Part shown: one piece after another, positions 43,516-52,360 of the stretch
Position numbering within the stretch: the first letter of the stretch is position 1
Layout of the letters: the number at the start of each line of letters is the position of its first letter
Assembly (NCBI RefSeq): GCF_000158955.1
Contig: NZ_GG657757.1
Coordinates: forward strand, 5,972,692 to 6,036,691
DNA: 64,000 nucleotides
DNA from: Streptomyces viridochromogenes DSM 40736
Lineage (GTDB): Bacteria > Actinomycetota > Actinomycetes > Streptomycetales > Streptomycetaceae
Direction of reading: 5' to 3'
Position numbers and translations under genes: made by a program
Notes under the pieces: model-generated
Database searches by the model: none
Told to the model about the DNA's origin: nothing
What the model saw: only the letters and a program-made list of their open reading frames with translations

Positions 43516-44592
43516 ATGTTCGAGGCCGTCGCGGAACTCGTCGCCGAGCACGCCGACCTGGAGAAGAAGCTCGCCGACCCGTCGGTCCACGCCGACCAGG
43601 CCAACGCGCGCAAGCTGAACAAGCGTTACGCCGAGCTCACCCCGATCGTCGCCACGTACCGCTCCTGGACGCAGACGGGCGACGACATCGAGACAGCGCG
43701 CGAACTGGCGGCCGACGACCCCGACTTCGCCGCCGAGGTCAAGGACCTGGAGCAGCAGCGCGAGGAGCTCACGGAGAAGCTCCGCCTCCTGCTGGTCCCC
43801 AGGGACCCCAGCGACGACAAGGACGTCATCCTCGAGATCAAGGCGGGCGCGGGCGGCGACGAGTCCGCCCTGTTCGCCGGCGACCTGCTGCGCATGTACC
43901 TGCGCTACGCCGAGCGCGTCGGCTGGAAGACCGAGATCATCGACGCCACCGAGTCCGAGCTCGGCGGCTACAAGGACGTGCAGGTCGCGGTGAAGACCAA
44001 GGGCGGCCAGGGCGCCACCGAGCCCGGGCAGGGCGTGTGGGCGCGGCTGAAGTACGAGGGCGGTGTGCACCGCGTGCAGCGCGTCCCGGCGACGGAGTCC
44101 CAGGGCCGTATCCACACCTCCGCGGCCGGTGTCCTCGTGACGCCCGAGGCCGAGGAGATCGACGTCGAGATCAACCCCAACGACCTCCGCATCGACGTCT
44201 ACCGGTCCTCCGGACCCGGCGGACAGTCCGTCAACACCACCGACTCCGCCGTGCGCATCACGCACCTCCCGACCGGAGTCGTCGCCTCCTGCCAGAACGA
44301 GAAGAGCCAGCTGCAGAACAAGGAGCAGGCACTGCGTATCCTGCGCTCCAGGCTGCTCGCAGCGGCGCAGGAGGAGGCGGAGAGGGAGGCCGCCGACGCC
44401 CGCCGCAGCCAGGTCCGCACCGTCGACCGCTCCGAGAAGATCCGCACGTACAACTTCCCGGAGAACCGCATCTCGGACCACCGCGTCGGCTTCAAGGCGT
44501 ACAACCTGGACCAGGTCCTGGACGGCGACCTCGGCGCGGTGATCCAGGCCTGTGTGGACGCGGACTCGGCGGCGAAGCTGGCAGCCGCGTAG
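43516..44592 (+). CDS. prfA: Peptide chain release factor 1
   Basis: A 358-residue RF1 that reads UAA and UAG. The catalytic GGQ lies in YRSSGPGGQSVNTTDSAVRI (about 232-236), in the substrate of PrmC. The N-terminal coiled domain and the codon-recognition region (VHRVQRVPATESQGRIHTSA, PxT-type PAT) are complete. ATG 43516 follows CAGGAGCCCAAG. prmC begins 43 bp downstream, an operon preserved across bacteria. Confidence 0.96.
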   Translation: MFEAVAELVAEHADLEKKLADPSVHADQANARKLNKRYAELTPIVATYRSWTQTGDDIETARELAADDPDFAAEVKDLEQQREELTEKLRLLLVPRDPSDDKDVILEIKAGAGGDESALFAGDLLRMYLRYAERVGWKTEIIDATESELGGYKDVQVAVKTKGGQGATEPGQGVWARLKYEGGVHRVQRVPATESQGRIHTSAAGVLVTPEAEEIDVEINPNDLRIDVYRSSGPGGQSVNTTDSAVRITHLPTGVVASCQNEKSQLQNKEQALRILRSRLLAAAQEEAEREAADARRSQVRTVDRSEKIRTYNFPENRISDHRVGFKAYNLDQVLDGDLGAVIQACVDADSAAKLAAA

Positions 44593-44635
44593 GACGCGTA
44601 AGAGACGTAGGAGTACTGAGTACCGGAGGACTCGC

Positions 44636-45481
44636 GTGAATCTGCTGCTCGCGGAGGTGGCCCAGGCCACCCAGCGGCTCGCCGACGCCGGCGTGCCCTC
44701 GCCGCGCACCGACGCGGAGGAGCTCGCCGCGTTCGTGCACGGCGTCAAGCGCGGCGAGCTGCACTCCGTCAGGGACTCCGACTTCGACGCCCGCTACTGG
44801 GAGGTCATCGCCCGCCGCGAGGCCCGCGAACCGCTCCAGCACATCACCGGGCGGGCCTACTTCCGGTACCTGGAACTCCAGGTCGGCCCCGGAGTGTTCG
44901 TGCCGCGTCCCGAGACCGAGTCCGTGGTCGGCTGGGCCATAGACGCGGTACGGGCCATGGACGTCGTCGAGCCGTGCATCGTCGACCTGTGCACCGGCTC
45001 CGGCGCCATCGCGCTCGCCCTCGCCCAGGAGGTGCCGCGCTCGCGCGTGCACGCGGTGGAGCTGTCCGAGGACGCCCTGCAGTGGACCCGCAAGAACGTC
45101 GAGGGGTCCAGGGTCGAGCTGCGGCAGGGCAACGCGCTGACGGCGTTCCCGGACCTCGACGGCCAGGTCGACCTGGTCATCTCCAACCCGCCGTACATCC
45201 CGCTCACCGAGTGGGAGTACGTCGCTCCCGAGGCGCGGGACTACGACCCGGACATGGCCCTGTTCTCCGGCGAGGACGGCCTCGACCTCATCCGGGGTCT
45301 GGAGCGCACCGCGCACCGGCTGCTGCGCCCCGGCGGCGTCGTGGTCGTGGAGCACGCCGACACCCAGGGCGGCCAGGTGCCGTGGATCTTCACCGAGGAG
45401 CGGGGCTGGGCCGACGCGGCCGACCACCCGGACCTCAACAACCGCCCGCGTTTCGCCACGGCCCGCAAGGCGCTGCCGTGA
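44636..45481 (+). CDS. prmC: Release factor glutamine methyltransferase
   Basis: A 281-residue SAM-dependent enzyme that N5-methylates the GGQ glutamine of RF1 and RF2. The N-terminal helical domain (about 1-75) contacts the release factor; the SAM loop is IVDLCTGSGAIALALAQEVP (about 117-136), and the catalytic motif is DLVISNPPYIPLTEWEYVAP (about 180-199). It starts at GTG 44636 behind CCGGAGGACTC. The following TsaC gene is 76 bp away, so prfA-prmC-tsaC-phosphatase are likely one unit. Confidence 0.95.
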   Translation: MNLLLAEVAQATQRLADAGVPSPRTDAEELAAFVHGVKRGELHSVRDSDFDARYWEVIARREAREPLQHITGRAYFRYLELQVGPGVFVPRPETESVVGWAIDAVRAMDVVEPCIVDLCTGSGAIALALAQEVPRSRVHAVELSEDALQWTRKNVEGSRVELRQGNALTAFPDLDGQVDLVISNPPYIPLTEWEYVAPEARDYDPDMALFSGEDGLDLIRGLERTAHRLLRPGGVVVVEHADTQGGQVPWIFTEERGWADAADHPDLNNRPRFATARKALP

Positions 45482-45557
45482 GCACACCGCGGTCTCAGTC
45501 TCCACAGCTTTCGCAGTCTTCATCCCAGCAGCACGTGTACGAGGAGGCCAGCTAAAG

Positions 45558-46205
45558 ATGGCACGGCGATACGACACCAATGACGCGACCGACCGTGTGA
45601 CCGGTCTGCGCGAGGCAGCGTCCGCCGTCCGCCGTGGCGAGCTGGTGGTGCTGCCGACGGACACGGTGTACGGCATCGGCGCGGACGCGTTCGCCTCGGA
45701 GGCCGTCGGCGACCTGCTGGAGGCCAAGGGCCGGGGCCGCAACATGCCCTCGCCCGTCCTCATCGGCTCCCCGAACACCCTGCACGGTCTGGTCACGGAC
45801 TTCTCCGAGCTGGCCTGGGAGCTGGTGGACGCCTTCTGGCCGGGCGCGCTGACGCTGGTCGCCAAGCACCAGCCGTCCCTCCAGTGGGACCTCGGGGACA
45901 CCCGTGGCACGGTCGCCGTGCGCATGCCGCTGCACCCGGTCGCCATCGAGCTGCTCACCGAGGTGGGTCCGATGGCCGTGTCGTCCGCCAACCTCACCGG
46001 CCACCCGGCTCCGGAGGACTGCGACGCCGCGCAGGAGATGCTCGGCGACTCGGTCTCCGTCTACCTGGACGGCGGTCCGACCCCCGGCAACGTCCCGTCG
46101 TCGATCGTCGACGTGACCCAGGAGGTGCCGCGGCTGCTGCGGGCGGGCGCGATCTCGGCGGACGAGCTGCGAAAGGTCGTACCCGACCTCGAGGTGGCGA
46201 ATTGA
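45558..46205 (+). CDS. L-threonylcarbamoyladenylate synthase (TsaC/YwlC/Sua5)
   Basis: A 215-residue YrdC-domain enzyme making threonylcarbamoyl-AMP from threonine, bicarbonate and ATP for t6A37 in tRNAs that read ANN codons. Visible motifs: GELVVLPTDTVYGIGADAFA (about 28-47), FWPGALTLVAKHQPS (about 95), RMPLHPVAIELLTEVGPMAV, and SSANLTGHPAPE. KxR/SxN residues are complete. The C-terminal Sua5 domain is absent, as in TsaC. Its stop overlaps the next start (TTGA). Confidence 0.94.
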   Translation: MARRYDTNDATDRVTGLREAASAVRRGELVVLPTDTVYGIGADAFASEAVGDLLEAKGRGRNMPSPVLIGSPNTLHGLVTDFSELAWELVDAFWPGALTLVAKHQPSLQWDLGDTRGTVAVRMPLHPVAIELLTEVGPMAVSSANLTGHPAPEDCDAAQEMLGDSVSVYLDGGPTPGNVPSSIVDVTQEVPRLLRAGAISADELRKVVPDLEVAN

Positions 46206-46882
46206 CGGCCCCTGGAGCGGGGCGTGGCATAGGCAACGGGGAAAGCGCGGCGGAGATCACGACGACGTTCGTGGGGCTTCCGCGTGACAGCTTCCGCATC
46301 CTCCACGTCAGCACCGGCAACGTGTGCCGCTCGCCCATCACCGAGCGGCTGACCCGCCATTTCGTGCGGGAGCGGCTCGGCATCCTGGGCGGCGGGCTGA
46401 TCGTGGAGAGTGCCGGCACCTGGGGCCACGAGGGCGCGCCCATGGAGTCCCACGCGGAGACGGTCCTGGCCGACTTCGGCGCGGACGCCTCCGGCTTCAC
46501 CGGGCGCGAGCTCCTCGACGAGCACGTGATCCGTGCCGACCTGGTGCTGACCGCCACCCGGGACCACCGCGCGCAGGTCATCTCGATGGGGCACTCGGCG
46601 GGCCTGCGGACCTTCACGCTGAAGGAGTTCACCCGCCTGGTGAAGGCCATCGACCCGGCGACCCTGCCGCCCCTCGAAGAGGGCGTGGTCGTACGCGCGC
46701 GGGCGCTGGTGCGTGCCGCGGCGGCTCTACGCGGGTGGCTGCTGGCACCGAACGCCGAGGCGGACGAGGTGTACGACCCGTACGGGGCGCCCCTGACGTT
46801 CTTCCGTTCCATCGGGGACGAGATACACCTGGCACTCGACCCGGTCGTCACGGCGCTCACGGGTGTCCCCGCACGGGCGTAG
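46202..46882 (+). CDS. Low-molecular-weight protein-tyrosine-phosphatase-like protein lacking the catalytic cysteine
   Basis: A 226-residue protein starting at TTG 46202, overlapping the previous stop by 4 bp. The P-loop is ILHVSTGNVCRSPITERL (about 33-50); in LMW-PTPs it is CxGNxCRS, so the nucleophile cysteine is serine here (AGC at 46309-46311) while the arginine remains. The general acid DP is kept in EVYDPYGAP. A 30-residue N-terminal extension precedes the fold. It probably binds phosphotyrosine or arsenate-like ligands without turnover, or has changed mechanism. Streptomyces homologues seem to share this form. Confidence 0.85.
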   Translation: MTAPGAGRGIGNGESAAEITTTFVGLPRDSFRILHVSTGNVCRSPITERLTRHFVRERLGILGGGLIVESAGTWGHEGAPMESHAETVLADFGADASGFTGRELLDEHVIRADLVLTATRDHRAQVISMGHSAGLRTFTLKEFTRLVKAIDPATLPPLEEGVVVRARALVRAAAALRGWLLAPNAEADEVYDPYGAPLTFFRSIGDEIHLALDPVVTALTGVPARA

Positions 46883-46968
46883 CGACCGAGCGCCCCGGGG
46901 GCCCCGGGCCTACATTGGACGTACGTCACCACGGCGAACCCCCAGAAATGCGCTGCCCGGAGCCCACC

Positions 46969-48207
46969 ATGACGGTCACCCCTGCCCTCGAGGCCGACGT
47001 TCTGCGCCATCAGGACCCGGAACTCGCCGACATCCTGCTCGGGGAGCGGGAGCGGCAGTCGACGACGCTCCAGCTGATCGCCGCGGAGAACTTCACCTCG
47101 CCGGCCGTGCTGGCCGCCCTCGGCTCGGCGCTCGCCAACAAGTACGCCGAGGGCTACCCGGGAGCGCGGCACCACGGCGGCTGCGAGATCGTCGACGTCG
47201 CCGAACGCCTCGCCGTGGAGCGGGCCAGGGCGCTGTTCGGCGCCGACCACGCCAACGTCCAGGCGCACTCGGGCTCTTCGGCGGTGCTGGCCGCCTACGC
47301 CGCGCTGCTCCGCCCCGGCGACACCGTCCTCGCCCTCGGCCTGCCCTACGGCGGCCACCTCACACACGGCTCGCCCGCCAACTTCTCCGGCCGCTGGTTC
47401 GACTTCGTCGGATACGGCGTGGAGGCCGAGTCCGGGTTCATCGACCACGAGCAGGTGCGCACCCTGGCACGCACGCGGCGTCCCAAGGCGATCGTGTGCG
47501 GCTCGATCGCCTACCCCCGCCACATCGACCACGCGTTCTTCCGTGAGGTCGCCGACGAGGTGGGCGCGTATCTCATCGCGGACGCCGCGCACCCCATCGG
47601 GCTGGTCGCCGGGGGAGCGGCGCCCAACCCGGTGCCGTACGCGGACATCGTCTGTGCGACGACTCACAAGGTGCTGCGGGGACCGCGCGGCGGCATGATC
47701 CTGTGCCGCGCGGAGCTGGCCGAGCGGGTCGACCGGGCCGTGTTTCCTTTCACACAGGGCGGCGCGCAGATGCACACCATCGCCGCCAAGGCGGTGGCGT
47801 TCGGCGAGGCGGCGACACCGGCGTTCGCCGCGTACGCCCATCAGGTGGTCGCCAATGCGAGGGTTCTCGCGGCTCGGCTGGCCGCCGAGGGCCTGGTCGT
47901 CACCACCGGCGGCACGGACACCCATCTGATCACCGCCGACCCGGCACCGCTCGGCGTCGACGGCCGTGCCGCCCGGGGCCGGCTCGCCGCCGCCGGCCTG
48001 GTCCTGGACTGCTGTGCGCTGCCGCACGGCGACGGCCGGGGACTGAGGCTGGGCACGGCCGCGGTCACCACGCAGGGCATGGGCGAGGCGGAGATGGTGC
48101 GGATCGCCAAGCTGCTCACCGGGGTGCTCACGGGGGTGACCGAGACCGCGAGGGCCCGTGAAGAAGTGCGGGAGCTGGCCGGTGGATTTCCGCCGTATCC
48201 GGCCTGA
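46969..48207 (+). CDS. glyA: Serine hydroxymethyltransferase
   Basis: A 412-residue PLP enzyme interconverting serine and glycine with tetrahydrofolate. Motifs: STTLQLIAAENFTSPAVLAA (about 26-45), NKYAEGYPGARHHGGCEIVD (about 57-76), and the PLP lysine in CATTHKVLRGPRGGMILCRA (about 232). ATG 46969 is chosen over 46948 by the CGGAG spacing. Streptomyces genomes usually have a second glyA elsewhere, so this may be the paralogue. It is monocistronic or at the end of the prfA unit. Confidence 0.93.
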   Translation: MTVTPALEADVLRHQDPELADILLGERERQSTTLQLIAAENFTSPAVLAALGSALANKYAEGYPGARHHGGCEIVDVAERLAVERARALFGADHANVQAHSGSSAVLAAYAALLRPGDTVLALGLPYGGHLTHGSPANFSGRWFDFVGYGVEAESGFIDHEQVRTLARTRRPKAIVCGSIAYPRHIDHAFFREVADEVGAYLIADAAHPIGLVAGGAAPNPVPYADIVCATTHKVLRGPRGGMILCRAELAERVDRAVFPFTQGGAQMHTIAAKAVAFGEAATPAFAAYAHQVVANARVLAARLAAEGLVVTTGGTDTHLITADPAPLGVDGRAARGRLAAAGLVLDCCALPHGDGRGLRLGTAAVTTQGMGEAEMVRIAKLLTGVLTGVTETARAREEVRELAGGFPPYPA

Positions 48208-48336
48208 GTCGGGGTAAGCGCACCAGGGTGCACAGCTACTCGTGCAACCATCGTCGCTACCCGGAAGTCCCCACACATATGCGCACCTCGCTAGGGTGTG
48301 GGGCTGATATGGCCAGCGAGATCTGTGGGGAAGCCT

Positions 48337-49683
48337 GTGCGTGAATACCTCCTGACGCTCTGCATCACGGCCGCGGTGACGTATCTGCTGACAGGGCCGG
48401 TACGGAAATTCGCGATCGTGGCCGGAGCGATGCCGGAGATCCGGGCGCGTGACGTGCACCGGGAACCCACTCCGCGGCTCGGCGGTATCGCGATGTTCTT
48501 CGGCCTGTGCGCGGGCCTGCTGGTCGCCGACCACCTGACCAACCTCAACCAGGTCTTCGAGACGTCGAACGAGCCCCGGGCACTGCTGTCCGGGGCGGCG
48601 CTGATCTGGCTGATCGGTGTGCTGGACGACAAGTTCGAGCTGGGTGCTTTGATCAAGCTGGGCGGCCAGATGATCGCGGCCGGCGTCATGATCCTGCAAG
48701 GCCTGACGATTCTGTGGCTCCCCGTCCCCGGCGTCGGAACGGTGTCCGTTACCCCATGGCAGGGAAACCTGCTCACCGTGGCGCTCGTGGTCATCACCAT
48801 CAACGCGGTCAACTTCGTGGACGGCTTGGACGGCCTGGCGGCAGGGATGGTGTGTATCGCCGCAGCGGCGTTCTTCCTCTACACCTACCGGATCTGGTAC
48901 GGCTACGGTGCTGAAGCGGCGGCCCCCGCGACTCTGTTCTCCGCGGTGCTCATGGGGATGTGCCTCGGCTTCCTGCCGCACAACATGCACCCTGCCCGGA
49001 TCTTCATGGGCGACTCCGGGTCCATGCTGATCGGTTTGGTCCTCGCGGCGAGCGCTGTGTCCGTCACGGGCCAGTTGGACGTCGAGGCGCTCAATGTCAA
49101 TCTCGGCGGTGACCGGGAAACGACCCACGCGATGCTTCCCGTGTTCATCCCCCTGCTGATGCCGCTGACGATCATCGCAGTGCCGGCCGCCGACCTGATC
49201 CTGGCGATCGTGCGCCGCACCTGGCGCGGCCAGTCGCCGTTCGCCGCCGACCGCGGTCATCTGCACCACCGGCTGCTGGAGATCGGCCACTCGCACAGCC
49301 GCGCGGTGCTGATCATGTACTTCTGGTCGGCGCTGATCGCCTTCGGGGCGCTCGCCTACTCGGTCAACTCGGCGTCCATGTGGATCGTGCTCGGTGTGGT
49401 GTTCCTCAGCGCGATCGGCCTGGCCCTGCTCCTGCTGCCGCGGTTCACGCCGCGCGCCCCGCGCTGGATGGAGCGCTTCGTGCCGCCGCGCTACCGGCGC
49501 GGTGAAGCGGTCGTGGCGCTGTCCCCCGAGGCCTCGACGCCGGCGTCCGCCGCCGAACAGCCGGCCGCCCTCACGCCCGAGAACCGCACGCCGGCCGTGT
49601 CCGGGGTCGCAGGAGTCAACGGGGCGAGCGCCATCGGCCCCCGTTCGCGTCTTGCGGATCGGGGTCGGGCGGGGACAAGGTAA
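48337..49683 (+). CDS. MraY/WecA-family undecaprenyl-phosphate sugar-1-phosphate transferase
   Basis: A 448-residue polytopic membrane enzyme with about ten helices. Signature motifs are LIGVLDDKFELGALIKLGGQ (DDxxD-type, about 86), ITINAVNFVDGLDGLAAG (about 150), ARIFMGDSGSMLIGL (about 217) and the WecA-type ADRGHLHHRLLEIGHSHSRA (about 304). It transfers a UDP-sugar phosphate to undecaprenyl phosphate to begin a wall polymer, which the LCP protein encoded nearby could attach. The hydrophilic C-terminal tail (about 390-448) is poorly conserved. GTG 48337 is the start. It lies just before atp genes, as in other actinobacteria. Confidence 0.92.
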   Translation: MREYLLTLCITAAVTYLLTGPVRKFAIVAGAMPEIRARDVHREPTPRLGGIAMFFGLCAGLLVADHLTNLNQVFETSNEPRALLSGAALIWLIGVLDDKFELGALIKLGGQMIAAGVMILQGLTILWLPVPGVGTVSVTPWQGNLLTVALVVITINAVNFVDGLDGLAAGMVCIAAAAFFLYTYRIWYGYGAEAAAPATLFSAVLMGMCLGFLPHNMHPARIFMGDSGSMLIGLVLAASAVSVTGQLDVEALNVNLGGDRETTHAMLPVFIPLLMPLTIIAVPAADLILAIVRRTWRGQSPFAADRGHLHHRLLEIGHSHSRAVLIMYFWSALIAFGALAYSVNSASMWIVLGVVFLSAIGLALLLLPRFTPRAPRWMERFVPPRYRRGEAVVALSPEASTPASAAEQPAALTPENRTPAVSGVAGVNGASAIGPRSRLADRGRAGTR

Positions 49684-49982
49684 GAATCTGACTAGAGCAT
49701 TGCCAAGTCGTGGGGTTGTGATGGGGGAGCGAAGTACCCCAATACCAGACAAGTCGGCGTCGTTCATGCACAGACGCGCAGCTTCGCTCTCATGTGTGAC
49801 AGCCCGCACAGTGCCAGGTAAAGACTGCATCAAATAGTTTGTGATACGGTTCACGAGAACCCCCCGGATAGAAGCCGAAGGACCGCAGTGCGACGGTCCA
49901 TTGGTGTGAGGTCTCCACTCAGCCCGGGACTACGCTCGTCCATGACGACACCCCTGCCCCCTGCGAAAGCGGAGTTGCCGCC
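49684..49982 (+). promoter_or_regulatory. Promoter and leader region of the atp operon
   Basis: A 299-bp gene-free region. AT-rich for this genome around 49820-49860 (CATCAAATAGTTTGTGATAC), which is the likely promoter. Exact hexamers cannot be fixed by eye. Confidence 0.5.
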
Positions 49983-50420
49983 ATGCCGTCCAATGACGCC
50001 CGGAACCTCTTGCAGTGCGCTGTTCCCACAGCCGCTGCCGGTGCGGTCGCGGTCGCCGTCAGCGGCGTGGTGGCCGGAGGCAAGGGAGCTGTCGGAGCCG
50101 CCGTCGGCGCTGTGCTGGCCATCCTCTTCATGGGAATCGGCCTTTTCGTTCTCCAGTGGACGGCAAAAACGCTCCCGCAGTTGTTCCAGGCCATGGGGCT
50201 GATGCTCTACATGGCTCAGCTCCTGCTGCTTCTTCTTTTCGTCGCCCTCTTCAAGGGCACCTCTCTCTTCAACCCGAAGGCGTTCGCCGCCGGGATCGTC
50301 GTCGCGACCGTCGTGTGGATGGCTGCGCAGGCTCGTGCGCACATGAAGGCCAAGCTCTTCTACATCGACCCGGACTCCGCGAAGAGTGAGAAGCCCGAGA
50401 AGACCGGGCCGCCGTCGTGA
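49983..50420 (+). CDS. atpI: ATP synthase protein I-like membrane protein
   Basis: A 145-residue membrane protein with four hydrophobic helices: AVPTAAAGAVAVAVSGVVAG, AVGAAVGAVLAILFMGIGLF, LMLYMAQLLLLLLFVALFKG and FAAGIVVATVVWMAAQARAH. It is the first gene of the atp operon, the AtpI position; AtpI helps assemble the c-ring and may transport magnesium. Primary sequence conservation is low, so the name rests on position and topology. ATG 49983 follows GCGGAG. Confidence 0.8.
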   Translation: MPSNDARNLLQCAVPTAAAGAVAVAVSGVVAGGKGAVGAAVGAVLAILFMGIGLFVLQWTAKTLPQLFQAMGLMLYMAQLLLLLLFVALFKGTSLFNPKAFAAGIVVATVVWMAAQARAHMKAKLFYIDPDSAKSEKPEKTGPPS

Positions 50421-50645
50421 CGAGTAGGGGCGCGATAAAGAGCACGGGGAACTCCTGCTATCGTCCGGTGCCAACTGCGGCATCGCGGGCGCGGGCATCT
50501 GAGCTGACGCCTGCACGAACGCGAGGCTCGATGCCCCCCAGCCGCCCTCACATCCGTAACACCAGTCCGGTGCCGATCCGCGGCTGCGCGCCGCGCCGAC
50601 ACAACGAGGTTGCCGTACCCATGCGTCACACCGAAGGAGCCCGCG

Positions 50646-51461
50646 GTGAGTGCTGACCAGACCCAGCTCGCCTTTGACTGGAGCTGTCGGATCATGTCCG
50701 ACGGGTGTGGTTTTCCGGCACCGGGCCTGCACTCGTTCCTCTTCAAGCCGATCGCCACGGTTGGAGGATTCGAGTTCAACAAGGTGATGCTGCTCGCCAT
50801 CATCACCTCGATCCTCGTCATCGGCTTCTTCTACGCGGCCTTCGGCAAGGCAAAGGTCGTGCCGGGCAAGCTGCAGATGGTCGGTGAGGCGGGCTACGAC
50901 TTCGTCCGCCGCGGCATCGTCTACGAGACCCTCGGAAAGAAGGAGGGCGAGAAGTACGTCCCCCTGATGGTCTCGCTGTTCTTCTTCATCTGGATCATGA
51001 ACATCTGGTCCGTGATCCCGCTCGCACAGTTCCCGGTCTCGTCGATCATCGCGTTCCCGGCGGTCCTGGCCGCGATCGTCTACGTGACGTGGGTCTCGCT
51101 GACCTTCAAGCGGCACGGCTTCGTCGGGTTCTTCAAGAACGTCACCGGCTACGACAAGTCGCTCGGTCCGGTGCTGCCGCTCGTGATGGTCATCGAGTTC
51201 TTCTCGAACCTGCTCGTCCGTCCGTTCACGCACGCCGTGCGACTCTTCGCCAACATGTTCGCCGGCCACCTGATGCTGGTGATGTTCACCGTCGCCTCCT
51301 GGTACCTGCTGAACAGCTGGATGATCCCGGCGGCCGGTGTCTCCTTCGTGATGACCATCGCCATGATCGGCTTCGAGCTTTTCGTGCAGGCCGTCCAGGC
51401 GTACGTCTTCGTACTCCTCGCCAGCACGTACATCCAGGGCGCTCTCGCTGAGCACCACTGA
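50646..51461 (+). CDS. atpB: F1Fo ATP synthase subunit a
   Basis: A 271-residue membrane subunit that forms the proton half-channels against the c-ring. The essential arginine is in FTHAVRLFANMFAGHLMLVM (about 196), and the last helices (GFELFVQAVQAYVFVLLAST) have the conserved E/Q. The start is GTG 50646 behind GAAGGAGCCC. 225 bp separate it from atpI; atpE is 72 bp downstream. Confidence 0.96.
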   Translation: MSADQTQLAFDWSCRIMSDGCGFPAPGLHSFLFKPIATVGGFEFNKVMLLAIITSILVIGFFYAAFGKAKVVPGKLQMVGEAGYDFVRRGIVYETLGKKEGEKYVPLMVSLFFFIWIMNIWSVIPLAQFPVSSIIAFPAVLAAIVYVTWVSLTFKRHGFVGFFKNVTGYDKSLGPVLPLVMVIEFFSNLLVRPFTHAVRLFANMFAGHLMLVMFTVASWYLLNSWMIPAAGVSFVMTIAMIGFELFVQAVQAYVFVLLASTYIQGALAEHH

Positions 51462-51533
51462 GCCGCCCCACTCCACCCCCATGTCGTCCGGTGGCCAACC
51501 CCCACCGGTCCGTTAAGAGAAGGAAGATTCAGC

Positions 51534-51773
51534 ATGGCTGCCACTGAGACCCTCGCCGCTGTCTCCGGTTCCATCGGTTCCGTCGGTTACGGCCTCTCGG
51601 CTATCGGCCCCGGCATCGGCGTCGGCATCATCTTCGGTAACGGCACCCAGGCCCTCGCCCGTCAGCCCGAGGCCGCCGGCCTGATCCGTGCCAACCAGAT
51701 CCTGGGCTTCGCCTTCTGTGAGGCGCTCGCCCTCATCGGCATCGTCATGCCGTTCGTGTTCGGTGTGAAGTAA
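51534..51773 (+). CDS. atpE: F1Fo ATP synthase subunit c
   Basis: A 79-residue hairpin proteolipid that makes the rotor ring. Two helices flank the polar loop ARQPEA; helix 1 has GPGIGVGIIFGNG glycine packing, and the proton-carrying carboxylate is the glutamate in LGFAFCEALALIGIVMPFVF (about 63). ATG 51534 follows AAGGAAGATTCAGC. Confidence 0.97.
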   Translation: MAATETLAAVSGSIGSVGYGLSAIGPGIGVGIIFGNGTQALARQPEAAGLIRANQILGFAFCEALALIGIVMPFVFGVK

Positions 51774-51811
51774 GACTTCCCCACCGACACGTATCGACGA
51801 AAGGCACTGAT

Positions 51812-52360
51812 GTGATCGCCAACCTGGTACAGCTGGCGGCCGAGGAAGAGCAGAACCCGCTCGTTCCTCCGGGCCCCGAGCTGCTCGTCGGCACCATCGC
51901 CTTCGCCATCGTGTTCTTCTTCTTCTGGAAGAAGCTGCTTCCGAACATCAACAAGGTTCTGGAGGAGCGCCGCGCGGCGATCGAAGGCGGTATCGAAGAG
52001 GCCGAGACCATGAAGGTCGAAGCCCAGAGCGTCCTTGAGCAGTACAAGGCACAGCTCGCCGAGGCCCGGCACGAGGCCGCGCGTCTGCGCCAGGAGGCGC
52101 AGGAGCAGGGTGCCGCGCTCATCGCCGAGATGCGGGCCGAGGGCCAGCGGCAGCGCGAGGAGATCGTCGCCGCCGGTCACGCCCAGCTCGAGGCCGACCG
52201 CAAGGCCGCCGCTTCCGCGCTGCGCCAGGACGTGGGCAAGCTCGCCACCGACCTGGCCGGCAAGCTCGTCGGCGAGTCCCTCGAGGACCACGCCCGCCAG
52301 AGCCGCGTGATCGACCGGTTCCTCGACGACCTCGAGGAGAAGGCCGAGGCAGGCCGATGA
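51812..52360 (+). CDS. atpF: F1Fo ATP synthase subunit b
   Basis: A 182-residue stator subunit starting at GTG 51812. A single membrane helix (about 27-45, ELLVGTIAFAIVFFFFWKKL) is followed by a long charged coiled coil (EERRAAIEGGIEEAETMKVE onward) that reaches F1. Its TGA overlaps the atpH ATG (ATGA), so the two are coupled. Confidence 0.96.
   Translation: MIANLVQLAAEEEQNPLVPPGPELLVGTIAFAIVFFFFWKKLLPNINKVLEERRAAIEGGIEEAETMKVEAQSVLEQYKAQLAEARHEAARLRQEAQEQGAALIAEMRAEGQRQREEIVAAGHAQLEADRKAAASALRQDVGKLATDLAGKLVGESLEDHARQSRVIDRFLDDLEEKAEAGR

Noticed and set aside
45994..49854. 1286-residue open frame on the minus strand
   Set aside because: Shadow of the TsaC, phosphatase, SHMT and WecA-like genes; no domain and highly repetitive H/R/G composition.
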